DNA from: Fidelibacterota bacterium
Lineage (GTDB): Bacteria; Marinisomatota; Marinisomatia; Marinisomatales; S15-B10
Assembly (NCBI GenBank): GCA_002715465.1
Contig: PAYY01000017.1
Span: 15,570-21,532, forward strand
Reading direction: 5' to 3'
Length of the DNA stretch: 5,963 bases
The position numbers were made by a program, and so were the translations under genes. A model generated the notes under the pieces. It did no database searches and was not told where the DNA came from. It saw only the letters and a list, made by a program, of their open reading frames with translations. Below, one piece after another: positions 1 to 5,963 of this stretch. The first letter of the stretch is position 1. Each line of letters begins with the position of its first letter.

Positions 1-2
1 TG

Positions 3-1712
3 ATGCGGAATTTTGTATTAAATATTTTTATTGTTTTAGGATTTTTAATTATAACAGGTTGTAATAGAGGAAATGAAAAAAAATCTGATATAAGTACGAA
101 AGTAGATCAAATGAATTCCATCAAGTTTTTAGATGTCACTATCGAATCGGGTTTAGGTGATTTTTTACATGCGAATGGAGCATTTGGAGAAAAATGGTTT
201 CCAGAACCTATGGGAGGGGGAGGAGGATTTATTGATTATGATAATGACGGATGGCAAGACATATTATTAGTACGAGGAGGAACTTGGCCTGGAAGAAGCG
301 CTAAGAACATTCCGGTTCTTGCACTTTATAAAAATAACGGCGATGGTACGTTTTCTGATAAAACATTAGAAGCAGGCTTGAAAGAATTTTCAACTTATGG
401 TCTTGGTATAGCTGTTAGCGATTATGACAATGATGGTGATGAAGATTTTCTTCTTACAACGCTTTCTGAAAATATGTTTTTTCGTAATGATAATAGTAAG
501 TTCATAGAAATTGGAAAAGAATCAGGTATTGCTAATGGTGCTAGGCTAAGCACATCGGCTATATTTTTTGATGGTGATAAAGATGGTTGGCTTGATCTAT
601 ATATTGGAAATTATACCCGATGGTCTCCTGAGACGGATATTTGGTGCTCATTTCAAGGAAAAAAAGGATATTGTACACCTAATATATATGATGGTGAAGC
701 TAGCAGATTCTATAAAAACAACGGTGACGGCACTTTTTCTGATCGGACTAAGGAAGCTGGCTTTCTTCCTGCTCCAGGGAAAACACTTGGTGTAGTAGAA
801 ATTGATTATAATAAAGATGGATGGTCTGACTTGGCGGTTGCGAATGATTTAGAGCATAATTTACTTTATGTTAATAATAAGGATGGTTCCTTTTCAGAGA
901 GGGGTCTTGAGGCTGGAATAGCTGTTGACGAGACAGGAAGTGCTCGTGCTGGAATGGGTATTGATGCTGGGCCAGTAGATAGGAATAATGAAGTTTCTAT
1001 TTTTGTAGGAAATTTCCAAGATGAAATGATTGGTGTATTTAGGCATATGGGAAATGGCTTTTTTATGGATCGTGCTGCTATTTCAAATATTGGTAGACCA
1101 AGTTTGCAAATATTAACCTTTGGTCTTTTTCTATTTGATGTTGACTTAGATATGGATCTTGACTTACTTGCTTTAAACGGTCATATCCAAATTGAGATTG
1201 AACAGAGGCAGGATGGATTTCAGTTTCGTCAATTACCTCATCTATATCTTAATCGTGGCTCAGGAACTTTTGATCTTTTGAAGGCTTATGATAGTTCTAC
1301 TATTGGAAAGCCTATAGTAGGTAGGGGTGCTGCTTACGCAGATTATGATAAGGATGGAGACTTAGACGTATTGGTTACTGAAAATGCTGGGCCAGTATTT
1401 TTATGGAGGAATGAATTAAATCAACCAAATTCCAAACCTGCCAGAAATTATCTTAGGTTTAAACTTTTATCAAATAAAGGCAATCGAGATGCAATAGGTA
1501 GCGAAATTGGTGTAAAAATAGATGGAAAATGGAATTACCGTAGAGTCAAGGCGGGTTCTTCATATCTATCACAATCAGAGAAAATAATAACTTTCGGGTT
1601 GTCTAATTCATTAGATTTTGATTCTGTTGTTGTAAAATGGTCTAATGGTGAAAAAGAATATTATTCAAACCTTCCCATTAATGAAGAAGTTACAGTCAAG
1701 CAAAAAAAATAA
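3..1712 (+). CDS. CRTAC1-type FG-GAP/VCBS beta-propeller lipoprotein with C-terminal ASPIC/UnbV domain
   Basis: Seen: 569 codons. Residues 1-20 form a lipoprotein signal peptide with a short basic start, a hydrophobic core and the lipobox ITGC, with Cys20 as the predicted lipidated residue. This supports the ATG at 3, although only two bases are visible upstream. Residues 40-470 carry FG-GAP/VCBS repeats with calcium-type loops (pattern DxDxDGxxD) starting at Asp78, Asp140, Asp190, Asp268, Asp379 and Asp447, plus a degenerate one near Asp321, which suggests a seven-bladed propeller. Blade-linking segments of the form NNGDGTFSD..EAG recur at 109, 237 and 289. Residues about 495-566 match the ASPIC/UnbV domain (IGSEIGVKIDGK, FGL, VVVKWSNGE). 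Cys215 and Cys224 bracket an insert before blade 4 and could form a disulfide. Family knowledge: such proteins are extracytoplasmic, with binding or adhesion roles and no proven enzymatic activity. Inference: an envelope lipoprotein that may assist the SusC/SusD pair downstream. Family assignment is firm; function is not known. Confidence 0.93.
   Translation: MRNFVLNIFIVLGFLIITGCNRGNEKKSDISTKVDQMNSIKFLDVTIESGLGDFLHANGAFGEKWFPEPMGGGGGFIDYDNDGWQDILLVRGGTWPGRSAKNIPVLALYKNNGDGTFSDKTLEAGLKEFSTYGLGIAVSDYDNDGDEDFLLTTLSENMFFRNDNSKFIEIGKESGIANGARLSTSAIFFDGDKDGWLDLYIGNYTRWSPETDIWCSFQGKKGYCTPNIYDGEASRFYKNNGDGTFSDRTKEAGFLPAPGKTLGVVEIDYNKDGWSDLAVANDLEHNLLYVNNKDGSFSERGLEAGIAVDETGSARAGMGIDAGPVDRNNEVSIFVGNFQDEMIGVFRHMGNGFFMDRAAISNIGRPSLQILTFGLFLFDVDLDMDLDLLALNGHIQIEIEQRQDGFQFRQLPHLYLNRGSGTFDLLKAYDSSTIGKPIVGRGAAYADYDKDGDLDVLVTENAGPVFLWRNELNQPNSKPARNYLRFKLLSNKGNRDAIGSEIGVKIDGKWNYRRVKAGSSYLSQSEKIITFGLSNSLDFDSVVVKWSNGEKEYYSNLPINEEVTVKQKK
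234..1367 (+). repeat. FG-GAP/VCBS calcium-loop repeats encoding a probable seven-bladed propeller
   Basis: Protein-level repeats inside the first gene. Nine-codon acidic loops begin at bases 234, 420, 570, 804, 1137 and 1341, reading DYDNDGWQD, DYDNDGDED, DGDKDGWLD, DYNKDGWSD, DVDLDMDLD and DYDKDGDLD. A further repeat near base 963 keeps the flanking pattern (GMGID...IFVGN) but has lost the acidic ligands. Counting it, loop-to-loop spacing is 62, 50, 78, 53, 58 and 68 residues, which is typical blade size. Three inter-blade segments (bases 327-380, 711-764 and 867-920) are clearly related to each other. The repeats are diverged at DNA level, so this is an old structural repeat and not a recent duplication. 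Confidence 0.85.
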
Positions 1713-1834
1713 AAAAAGAGCTTGACTATGATTTAAAGCTTTTACTAAAATTGAAAAAAATAGCTGCAATCCGGGGTTAAGGCTAGGATTGTATCCTATA
1801 AAAAAATTGAAAATAAGTAAGGGGTAATGAAATA
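1713..1834 (+). promoter_or_regulatory. Intergenic leader upstream of susC with competing hairpins
   Basis: This AT-rich 122-bp gap is long enough for an independent promoter. A TATAAA at 1797-1802 resembles a -10 box, but I find no -35 partner at the right distance. TTGACT at 1722-1727 resembles a -35 box but has only weak -10 candidates. No clear Bacteroidetes-type TAnnTTTG element is present. Two inverted repeats share one arm: 1765-1772 can pair with 1786-1793 (eight pairs including one G-U), while 1784-1789 can pair with 1793-1798 (six pairs, three-base loop). A weak AT-rich hairpin lies at 1715-1743. The 11-bp sequence AAAATTGAAAA occurs twice, at 1747 and 1803. A regulatory role is inference. 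Confidence 0.4.
1819..1824 (+). promoter_or_regulatory. Shine-Dalgarno-like site for susC
   Basis: AAGGGG lies ten bases before the ATG at 1835. It supports that start, as does the signal peptide that follows immediately. The same site is only two bases from another ATG at 1827, too close for efficient use; that frame stops after two codons. Confidence 0.5.
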
Positions 1835-4800
1835 ATGCGTAAATCAATTTCTATTATTATGTTGATGTTTGGCCTATTACAAGCTCAGCAGGTTTCTGTT
1901 AGTGGAACTGTGACTGCTGGACCATCTGGAGAAGGTCTTGTAGGTGTAAATATTTTAGTTCAAGGAACATCCCAAGGTACAACAACGGATGCTGATGGTG
2001 GTTATACTATCAATAACGTTGCGTCAGATGCTGTATTGGTATTTTCTTTCATAGGATATGAAACAGCTGAGGTTAACGTCAATGGTCGTTCTAATATTGA
2101 TGTTGCATTAGCCATTGATGTTCTTATGGCTGGTGAAGAATTAGTTGTCACAGGATATAAAACTGAGCGGAAAGTTGATCTGACTGGTGCTGTTTCTGTT
2201 GTAGACTTAGAGCCAGTTGCTAATGCAACTAAATCAAGTCCTCTAGAAGCACTTCAAGGTCGAGTTCCTGGTGTTTATATTGAACAAAGTGGACGAGCCA
2301 GTGGTGAAGTAGCGAGTCTTCTTGTACGTGGTTTAAATACTCTTGGAAATAATAATCCTCTTTTTATTATTGACGGTGTTCCAACTACTAGTCCAGATGT
2401 ATTCGCTAGTATGGATGTAAATACTATTGCTTCTGTTCAGGTTCTTAAAGATGCGTCTGCTTCTTCCATTTACGGTGCTAGAGCTGCAAATGGTGTTATC
2501 ATTGTAACTACTAAGTCCGGTGAAGTAGGAAAAGTAAAAGTAAACTTTTCCTCTAAGACAATGTCGTCCAACTATGGAAGAAGAGATACTCCTCTTACAG
2601 CTGAGGAAAGAGGTCGGGCTATGTGGCAAGCTTCTATGAACGATGGAACTGATCCTGCCGCTCATGCTGCTATTTATACTTATGACTGGAATGGTGATTA
2701 TGATAACCCTCAGTTAAATAAAGTTAATATTGTGGAATGGGTTTCTGGTGACGCTTCTTCTAATATGAAAGCTCAGGGACCTGTTGGAACTGATTGGCAA
2801 GATGCAGTTTATCGTACTGGTCAAATGACAGATAATAATATTACCATTTCAGGAGGTACTGAAAACAGTCAAGCTCTTCTGGGGCTTGGTTATTTGAAAT
2901 CTCAGAGTGTCATGAAATATCAAGACTTTGAAAAAATGACTATGCGTCTTAATTCTACCCATAAAGTAGCAAATGGTCTTTTAACAGTAGGTCAAAACCT
3001 AACCTTAGCTACAACAAGTGAAGTACCTGAGCCTACAGATTTGGGTGGCGCTGGTATGTTTGGTTTGGCAAGGTCAATGCAAGCTACGTTGCCTGTTTAT
3101 ACTGAGAGTGGAGATTGGTCTGGTCCTCTTGGGGCTGGTTATTCTGATAGAAATAGTCCTCTTCACATGCTTTATATTCACAGAAAAAATCGTGATAACA
3201 GAAGAAAAGCCTTTGGTAATGTTTTTGCGGAAATTTCTCCTATAGAAAACCTCAGAGTAAGATCAAGTTTCGGTCTAGACTATACCAATTCGCATGATTG
3301 GTGGGTCGAAGAAACATATCAAACAGGCTTCCTAGGTCGTTCAGTTAACAGTTTAGATGAGTTGAATGGTGATCGTATCAACTGGACTTTTTCAAACACT
3401 GCAACATATGACCTAGAATTTGGTGATAGTAGAGCAAGTGTTCTCGTTGGTACGGAAGCTATTAAAGAGAATTATCATTACCAGAGGGGTTACAAAGAGA
3501 ACTTTGTCTTGAATGATGATTATGATTATATATTAAATATGAGTGCAGGTACTGGTTTGCAGACTGTCCAAGGTACAACTACTGGCTACCAGCTTCTTTC
3601 ATATTTTTGTAAAGTAAACTATGCATTTTCTAACAGATATTTAGCATCAGCAACCTTGCGTTATGATGGCTCTTCTCGATTTGGTTCAGATAATGCTTGG
3701 GGTGCTTTCCCAGCTTTTACATTGGGTTGGAGAATTAATAATGAGCCTTTTTTCACAGTTGATGCTATTTCTAACCTAAAACTTCGGGTTGGTTACGGAA
3801 AAGTTGGTAATCAGGAAATTGGTAATGAAGCTCGTTTTGGTCTTTATAAGCCAAATTATTCTGCTATGGGTGACCTTCGATCCCCAGAATGGACAGCTAC
3901 ATGGTTGGGTCAGGGCACAGCATATGATTTAAATGGTGTTAATACTGGAACCCTTCCATCAGGTTTCTCAAAGGAGCAAACTGGTAACTCTGCATTGAAA
4001 TGGGAAACAACGGAAGAGATTAATGTTGGTATTGACTATGGCTTTAATGATGAAAAAATCTTTGGTTCATTTGATTACTTTACTCGTGAAACAAAGGATA
4101 TTCTAATTAAACCTCCAAGTCCTGCCGCAGCAGGAGAAGGTGCCGAACGTTATGAGAATGGTGCTACTATAGAAAACTCGGGTTTTGAGTTTACACTTGG
4201 TATCCGTGGTGATGCCGGTGGATTCTCATATAATATTACGGGTCTTGTATCAGCGGCTGAAGATAAGATTACTTATTTGCCAGATGCTGTCGTCAAGGCT
4301 TATGCAGGTAACGTAGAACAAACAATTATCGGACGTTCTCAGACATCTATTTTTGGTTATGAATCGGATGGTATATTCCAGAATCAAAGTGAAGTAGATG
4401 GTCATGCTGAGCAGATTGGTAAAGGGGTAGGAAGAGTAAGGTATGTAGATAGAAATGGTGATGGTAAAGTCGATTCTTATGACCAAACATGGTTGGGAAC
4501 TACTTTGCCAATAGCTGAGTATGGTATAAACGTAGAACTTCGCTATAATGATTTTACACTTACTTCGTTTATGTCGGGAATTCATGGTCAATATAGAGGC
4601 GATTCATACATTGGTTTTAATACGAGAGTATCCAATGGTATGAACTTTGGTAAATCCGCTCTTACTGAAACCTGGACAAAGCAAAATCCTGATAGAACGC
4701 AGCCAGCTTTATCATTAGTTGGTCCAAATGATGAAGGACGGACAGCTTCGCGTACTATAACAAACCATTCTTATTTTAAACTCAGGAATGTGCAGCTAAG

Positions 4801-5035
4801 TTGGCGTGTACCAGCTGAGTTAAGGTCTAGCTTGGGTATTCCACCAATTACTTTATATGTAATGGGTGAAAATCTTTGGTTGACATACCAAAAAACAGGC
4901 GAGAGAAAATTCTGGGGCCAAGATCCTGAGTCTCGTGGTGGATCTGGTACTAGAGATACAATTATTGATAGAGGTCAAGCCAGATCTCCAATTCCAACAA
5001 GAATTAGCTTTGGCTTAAACTGGGATTTATTCTAG
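1835..5035 (+). CDS. SusC/RagA family TonB-linked outer-membrane transporter
   Basis: Role: the beta-barrel half of a SusCD importer in the outer membrane, driven by TonB-ExbBD and capped by the SusD-type lipoprotein encoded next. Seen: 1066 residues, normal for the family. Residues 1-17 look like a type I signal peptide (cleavage probably after LLQA). Residues about 20-93 form a carboxypeptidase-regulatory-like domain (VSGTVT, GTTTDADGGYTI, FSFIGYETAEV). EELVVTGY near 101-108 is at the usual TonB-box position. The plug domain (about 113-230) holds SusC hallmarks: LRGRVPGV-like LQGRVPGV at 140, NNPLFIIDGVPT, VLKDASASSIYGARAANG and VIIVTTKSG. The barrel follows, with a typical DRNGDGKVD loop at 872-880 and a C-terminal strand ending in Phe, as expected for BAM-assisted insertion. 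No STN domain precedes the regulatory-like domain, so control through a FecI/FecR-type relay is not expected. The 47-bp gap to the SusD gene implies co-transcription. Substrate unknown; the symbol is left empty because this is a family match, not the starch protein. Confidence 0.97.
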   Translation: MRKSISIIMLMFGLLQAQQVSVSGTVTAGPSGEGLVGVNILVQGTSQGTTTDADGGYTINNVASDAVLVFSFIGYETAEVNVNGRSNIDVALAIDVLMAGEELVVTGYKTERKVDLTGAVSVVDLEPVANATKSSPLEALQGRVPGVYIEQSGRASGEVASLLVRGLNTLGNNNPLFIIDGVPTTSPDVFASMDVNTIASVQVLKDASASSIYGARAANGVIIVTTKSGEVGKVKVNFSSKTMSSNYGRRDTPLTAEERGRAMWQASMNDGTDPAAHAAIYTYDWNGDYDNPQLNKVNIVEWVSGDASSNMKAQGPVGTDWQDAVYRTGQMTDNNITISGGTENSQALLGLGYLKSQSVMKYQDFEKMTMRLNSTHKVANGLLTVGQNLTLATTSEVPEPTDLGGAGMFGLARSMQATLPVYTESGDWSGPLGAGYSDRNSPLHMLYIHRKNRDNRRKAFGNVFAEISPIENLRVRSSFGLDYTNSHDWWVEETYQTGFLGRSVNSLDELNGDRINWTFSNTATYDLEFGDSRASVLVGTEAIKENYHYQRGYKENFVLNDDYDYILNMSAGTGLQTVQGTTTGYQLLSYFCKVNYAFSNRYLASATLRYDGSSRFGSDNAWGAFPAFTLGWRINNEPFFTVDAISNLKLRVGYGKVGNQEIGNEARFGLYKPNYSAMGDLRSPEWTATWLGQGTAYDLNGVNTGTLPSGFSKEQTGNSALKWETTEEINVGIDYGFNDEKIFGSFDYFTRETKDILIKPPSPAAAGEGAERYENGATIENSGFEFTLGIRGDAGGFSYNITGLVSAAEDKITYLPDAVVKAYAGNVEQTIIGRSQTSIFGYESDGIFQNQSEVDGHAEQIGKGVGRVRYVDRNGDGKVDSYDQTWLGTTLPIAEYGINVELRYNDFTLTSFMSGIHGQYRGDSYIGFNTRVSNGMNFGKSALTETWTKQNPDRTQPALSLVGPNDEGRTASRTITNHSYFKLRNVQLSWRVPAELRSSLGIPPITLYVMGENLWLTYQKTGERKFWGQDPESRGGSGTRDTIIDRGQARSPIPTRISFGLNWDLF

Positions 5036-5066
5036 GGCCCACAGCCTGTTGATTAACAATTTAAAT

Positions 5067-5070
5067 GAGG
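5067..5070 (+). promoter_or_regulatory. Candidate ribosome binding site deciding the SusD start
   Basis: GAGG lies twelve bases before the ATG at 5083 but directly abuts the in-frame ATG at 5071 and overlaps the in-frame ATG at 5065. Only the 5083 start has workable spacing. It also gives a standard-length lipoprotein signal peptide. The spacing is at the long end, so this is a modest argument. Confidence 0.4.
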
Positions 5071-5082
5071 ATGAAAAACCAA

Positions 5083-5963
5083 ATGAAACATTCTAAAATA
5101 GTTTTGACAGTTCTTAGTGCATTTATTATGACATCTTGTTCTGAGGACTTTCTTGATTACAAACCTAAAGGTACGGTTAGTGGTGAACAGTTAACCACAG
5201 CTGAAACAGTTGATGGTCTTGTCACTGCAGCTTATGCAATGATGGGTAATGATTTCTGGACCCGTGCCCATTCCCATATGTGGTTTTGGGGAAGTGTGCG
5301 TGCCGAGGATTCTTTCAAAGGAGGCGGTTCTGTTGCTGACCAATATCCCTATCATAGATTAGAGGTTCATTCATTAATTACTACGGATGAAAGTCGCTGG
5401 GATTGGAATTGGCAGGAAATATTTGATGGGATTCACCGTGCTAATGAGGCGTTAAGAAAGCTTAATGCACTAGAAGAGTCATGGGATCTTTTAGAACAAA
5501 GAAAAGCTGAAGCTCGTTTCGTTAGAGGCCATTTTTATTTTGTGGCAAAACGAATCTTTAAAAGACTTCCTTGGATTGATGAAACAGTCGAATTTGCTGA
5601 TATTAAAACGGTAGGAAATCAGGAATTATCGGATCAGGAATTATGGGATAAAATTGCCGCTGATTTCCAATTTGGCGTTGACAATCTTCCCGCTGTTCAA
5701 GCACAAGTAGGGCGTGTAAATAAATACGCAGCTACAGCATATCTTGCAAAGACAAAATTGTACCAAGCTTATGAACAAGATGCGAGCCATAATGTTACAA
5801 ACGTAAATACAGGTAAACTTGCCGAAGTTATTTCACTCTGTGATGTTATTATTAATTCTGGTGCATTTGCTCTTCATGATGATTTTGGTAAGAATTTTGT
5901 TCCAGAGTATGAAAGTGGTGTGGAAAGTGTATTTAGTATCAGGTATTCTATAGAAGATGGAAC
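5083..5963 (+). CDS. SusD/RagB family nutrient-binding outer-membrane lipoprotein (3' end outside window)
   Basis: Role: extracellular lid of the SusCD importer, binding ligand and closing over the barrel encoded just upstream. Seen: 293 codons to the window edge, about 60 percent of a usual SusD of roughly 500 residues. The signal peptide ends in the lipobox MTSC, with Cys19 as the lipid site. It is followed by SEDFLDYKPKG, the characteristic mature N-terminus of the family, whose acidic residues resemble the surface-export signal known from Bacteroidetes. Further family features are RAEDSFKGG at 73-81, W110/I113/F114 and HRANEAL at 118-124, ARFVRGHFYF at 144-153, LPWID at 162, and GRVNKYAATAYLAKTKLY at 210-227, the last in the TPR-like helical part. 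The C-terminal SusD domain is mostly missing because the window ends. In-frame ATGs at 5065 and 5071 are alternative starts and would only lengthen the signal peptide by six or four residues. No frameshift or internal stop is seen. Confidence 0.95.
   Translation, partial: MKHSKIVLTVLSAFIMTSCSEDFLDYKPKGTVSGEQLTTAETVDGLVTAAYAMMGNDFWTRAHSHMWFWGSVRAEDSFKGGGSVADQYPYHRLEVHSLITTDESRWDWNWQEIFDGIHRANEALRKLNALEESWDLLEQRKAEARFVRGHFYFVAKRIFKRLPWIDETVEFADIKTVGNQELSDQELWDKIAADFQFGVDNLPAVQAQVGRVNKYAATAYLAKTKLYQAYEQDASHNVTNVNTGKLAEVISLCDVIINSGAFALHDDFGKNFVPEYESGVESVFSIRYSIEDG

Noticed and set aside
327..920. Related NNGDGTFSD segments as DNA direct repeats or a recent duplication
   Set aside because: The copies differ at many synonymous positions and match only at protein level, as expected for blades of an old propeller fold.
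1722..1750. TTGACT as the -35 box of a sigma-70 promoter
   Set aside because: No convincing -10 hexamer lies 16-18 bases downstream; the best candidates match only half the consensus.
1784..1806. Hairpin TAGGAT-TGT-ATCCTA next to a run of A, as an intrinsic terminator
   Set aside because: On the + strand the stem is followed by A residues, not T. On the - strand the T-run comes before the stem. Neither orientation gives a terminator.
1665..1847. Short - strand frame across the gene 1 to susC gap
   Set aside because: Its hydrophobic, Phe/Leu-rich translation follows from reading A-rich DNA in reverse. It overlaps both coding ends and lacks a ribosome binding site.
2333..2665. Open frame on the - strand opposite the susC plug region
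   Set aside because: It lies entirely inside a strongly conserved SusC domain, its translation is Ser/Ile-rich with no recognisable motif, and no ribosome binding site or separate promoter is evident. It is a shadow of the real gene.
4250..4591. Open frame on the - strand opposite the susC barrel region
   Set aside because: It is antisense to conserved SusC sequence including the DRNGDGKVD loop. Its composition is what the complement of the real gene yields, with no domain or signal of its own.
5035..5040. GGGCCC palindrome at the susC stop codon
   Set aside because: Six bases with no loop and no T-run after it; too short to call a terminator or operator.

Overview
The window is an AT-rich piece of bacterial chromosome with three genes, all on the + strand. 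In order they are a calcium-loop beta-propeller lipoprotein with an ASPIC/UnbV domain (3-1712), a complete SusC/RagA-type TonB-dependent outer-membrane transporter (1835-5035), and the first 293 codons of a SusD/RagB-type surface lipoprotein that runs off the right edge (from 5083). Almost every base is coding. The only non-coding stretches are 122 bp between genes 1 and 2 and 47 bp between genes 2 and 3. I see no tRNA, rRNA, CRISPR array, insertion sequence or phage-like gene.

Organism: a SusC/SusD pair with a peptidase-regulatory-like N-terminal domain and a lipobox followed by Ser-Glu-Asp points to the Bacteroidetes-related FCB superphylum. The low GC content and the CRTAC1-type ASPIC/UnbV lipoprotein would fit a free-living, probably aquatic member. 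Possible ribosome binding sites of Shine-Dalgarno type lie before genes 2 and 3. These are weak in classical Bacteroidetes, so a sister lineage such as Neomarinimicrobiota (SAR406) or the Balneola/Rhodothermus group is a reasonable alternative. This placement is inference.

How the genes fit together: SusC forms a 22-strand TonB-powered barrel and SusD is its extracellular lid. Together they import a large ligand such as an oligosaccharide, peptide or polymer fragment. The short gap indicates co-transcription. The ASPIC/UnbV lipoprotein could be an accessory binding protein for the same ligand, but the 122-bp gap with its own folding potential leaves open that susC has a separate promoter. No degradative enzyme, sigma factor or regulator lies inside the window, so the substrate cannot be named.

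Overall this is a recognisable nutrient-uptake locus, not an obviously new system. The points most worth a second look are the adjacency of the ASPIC/UnbV propeller to SusCD, the mutually exclusive hairpins upstream of susC, and the two-codon reading frame that overlaps the susC start codon.
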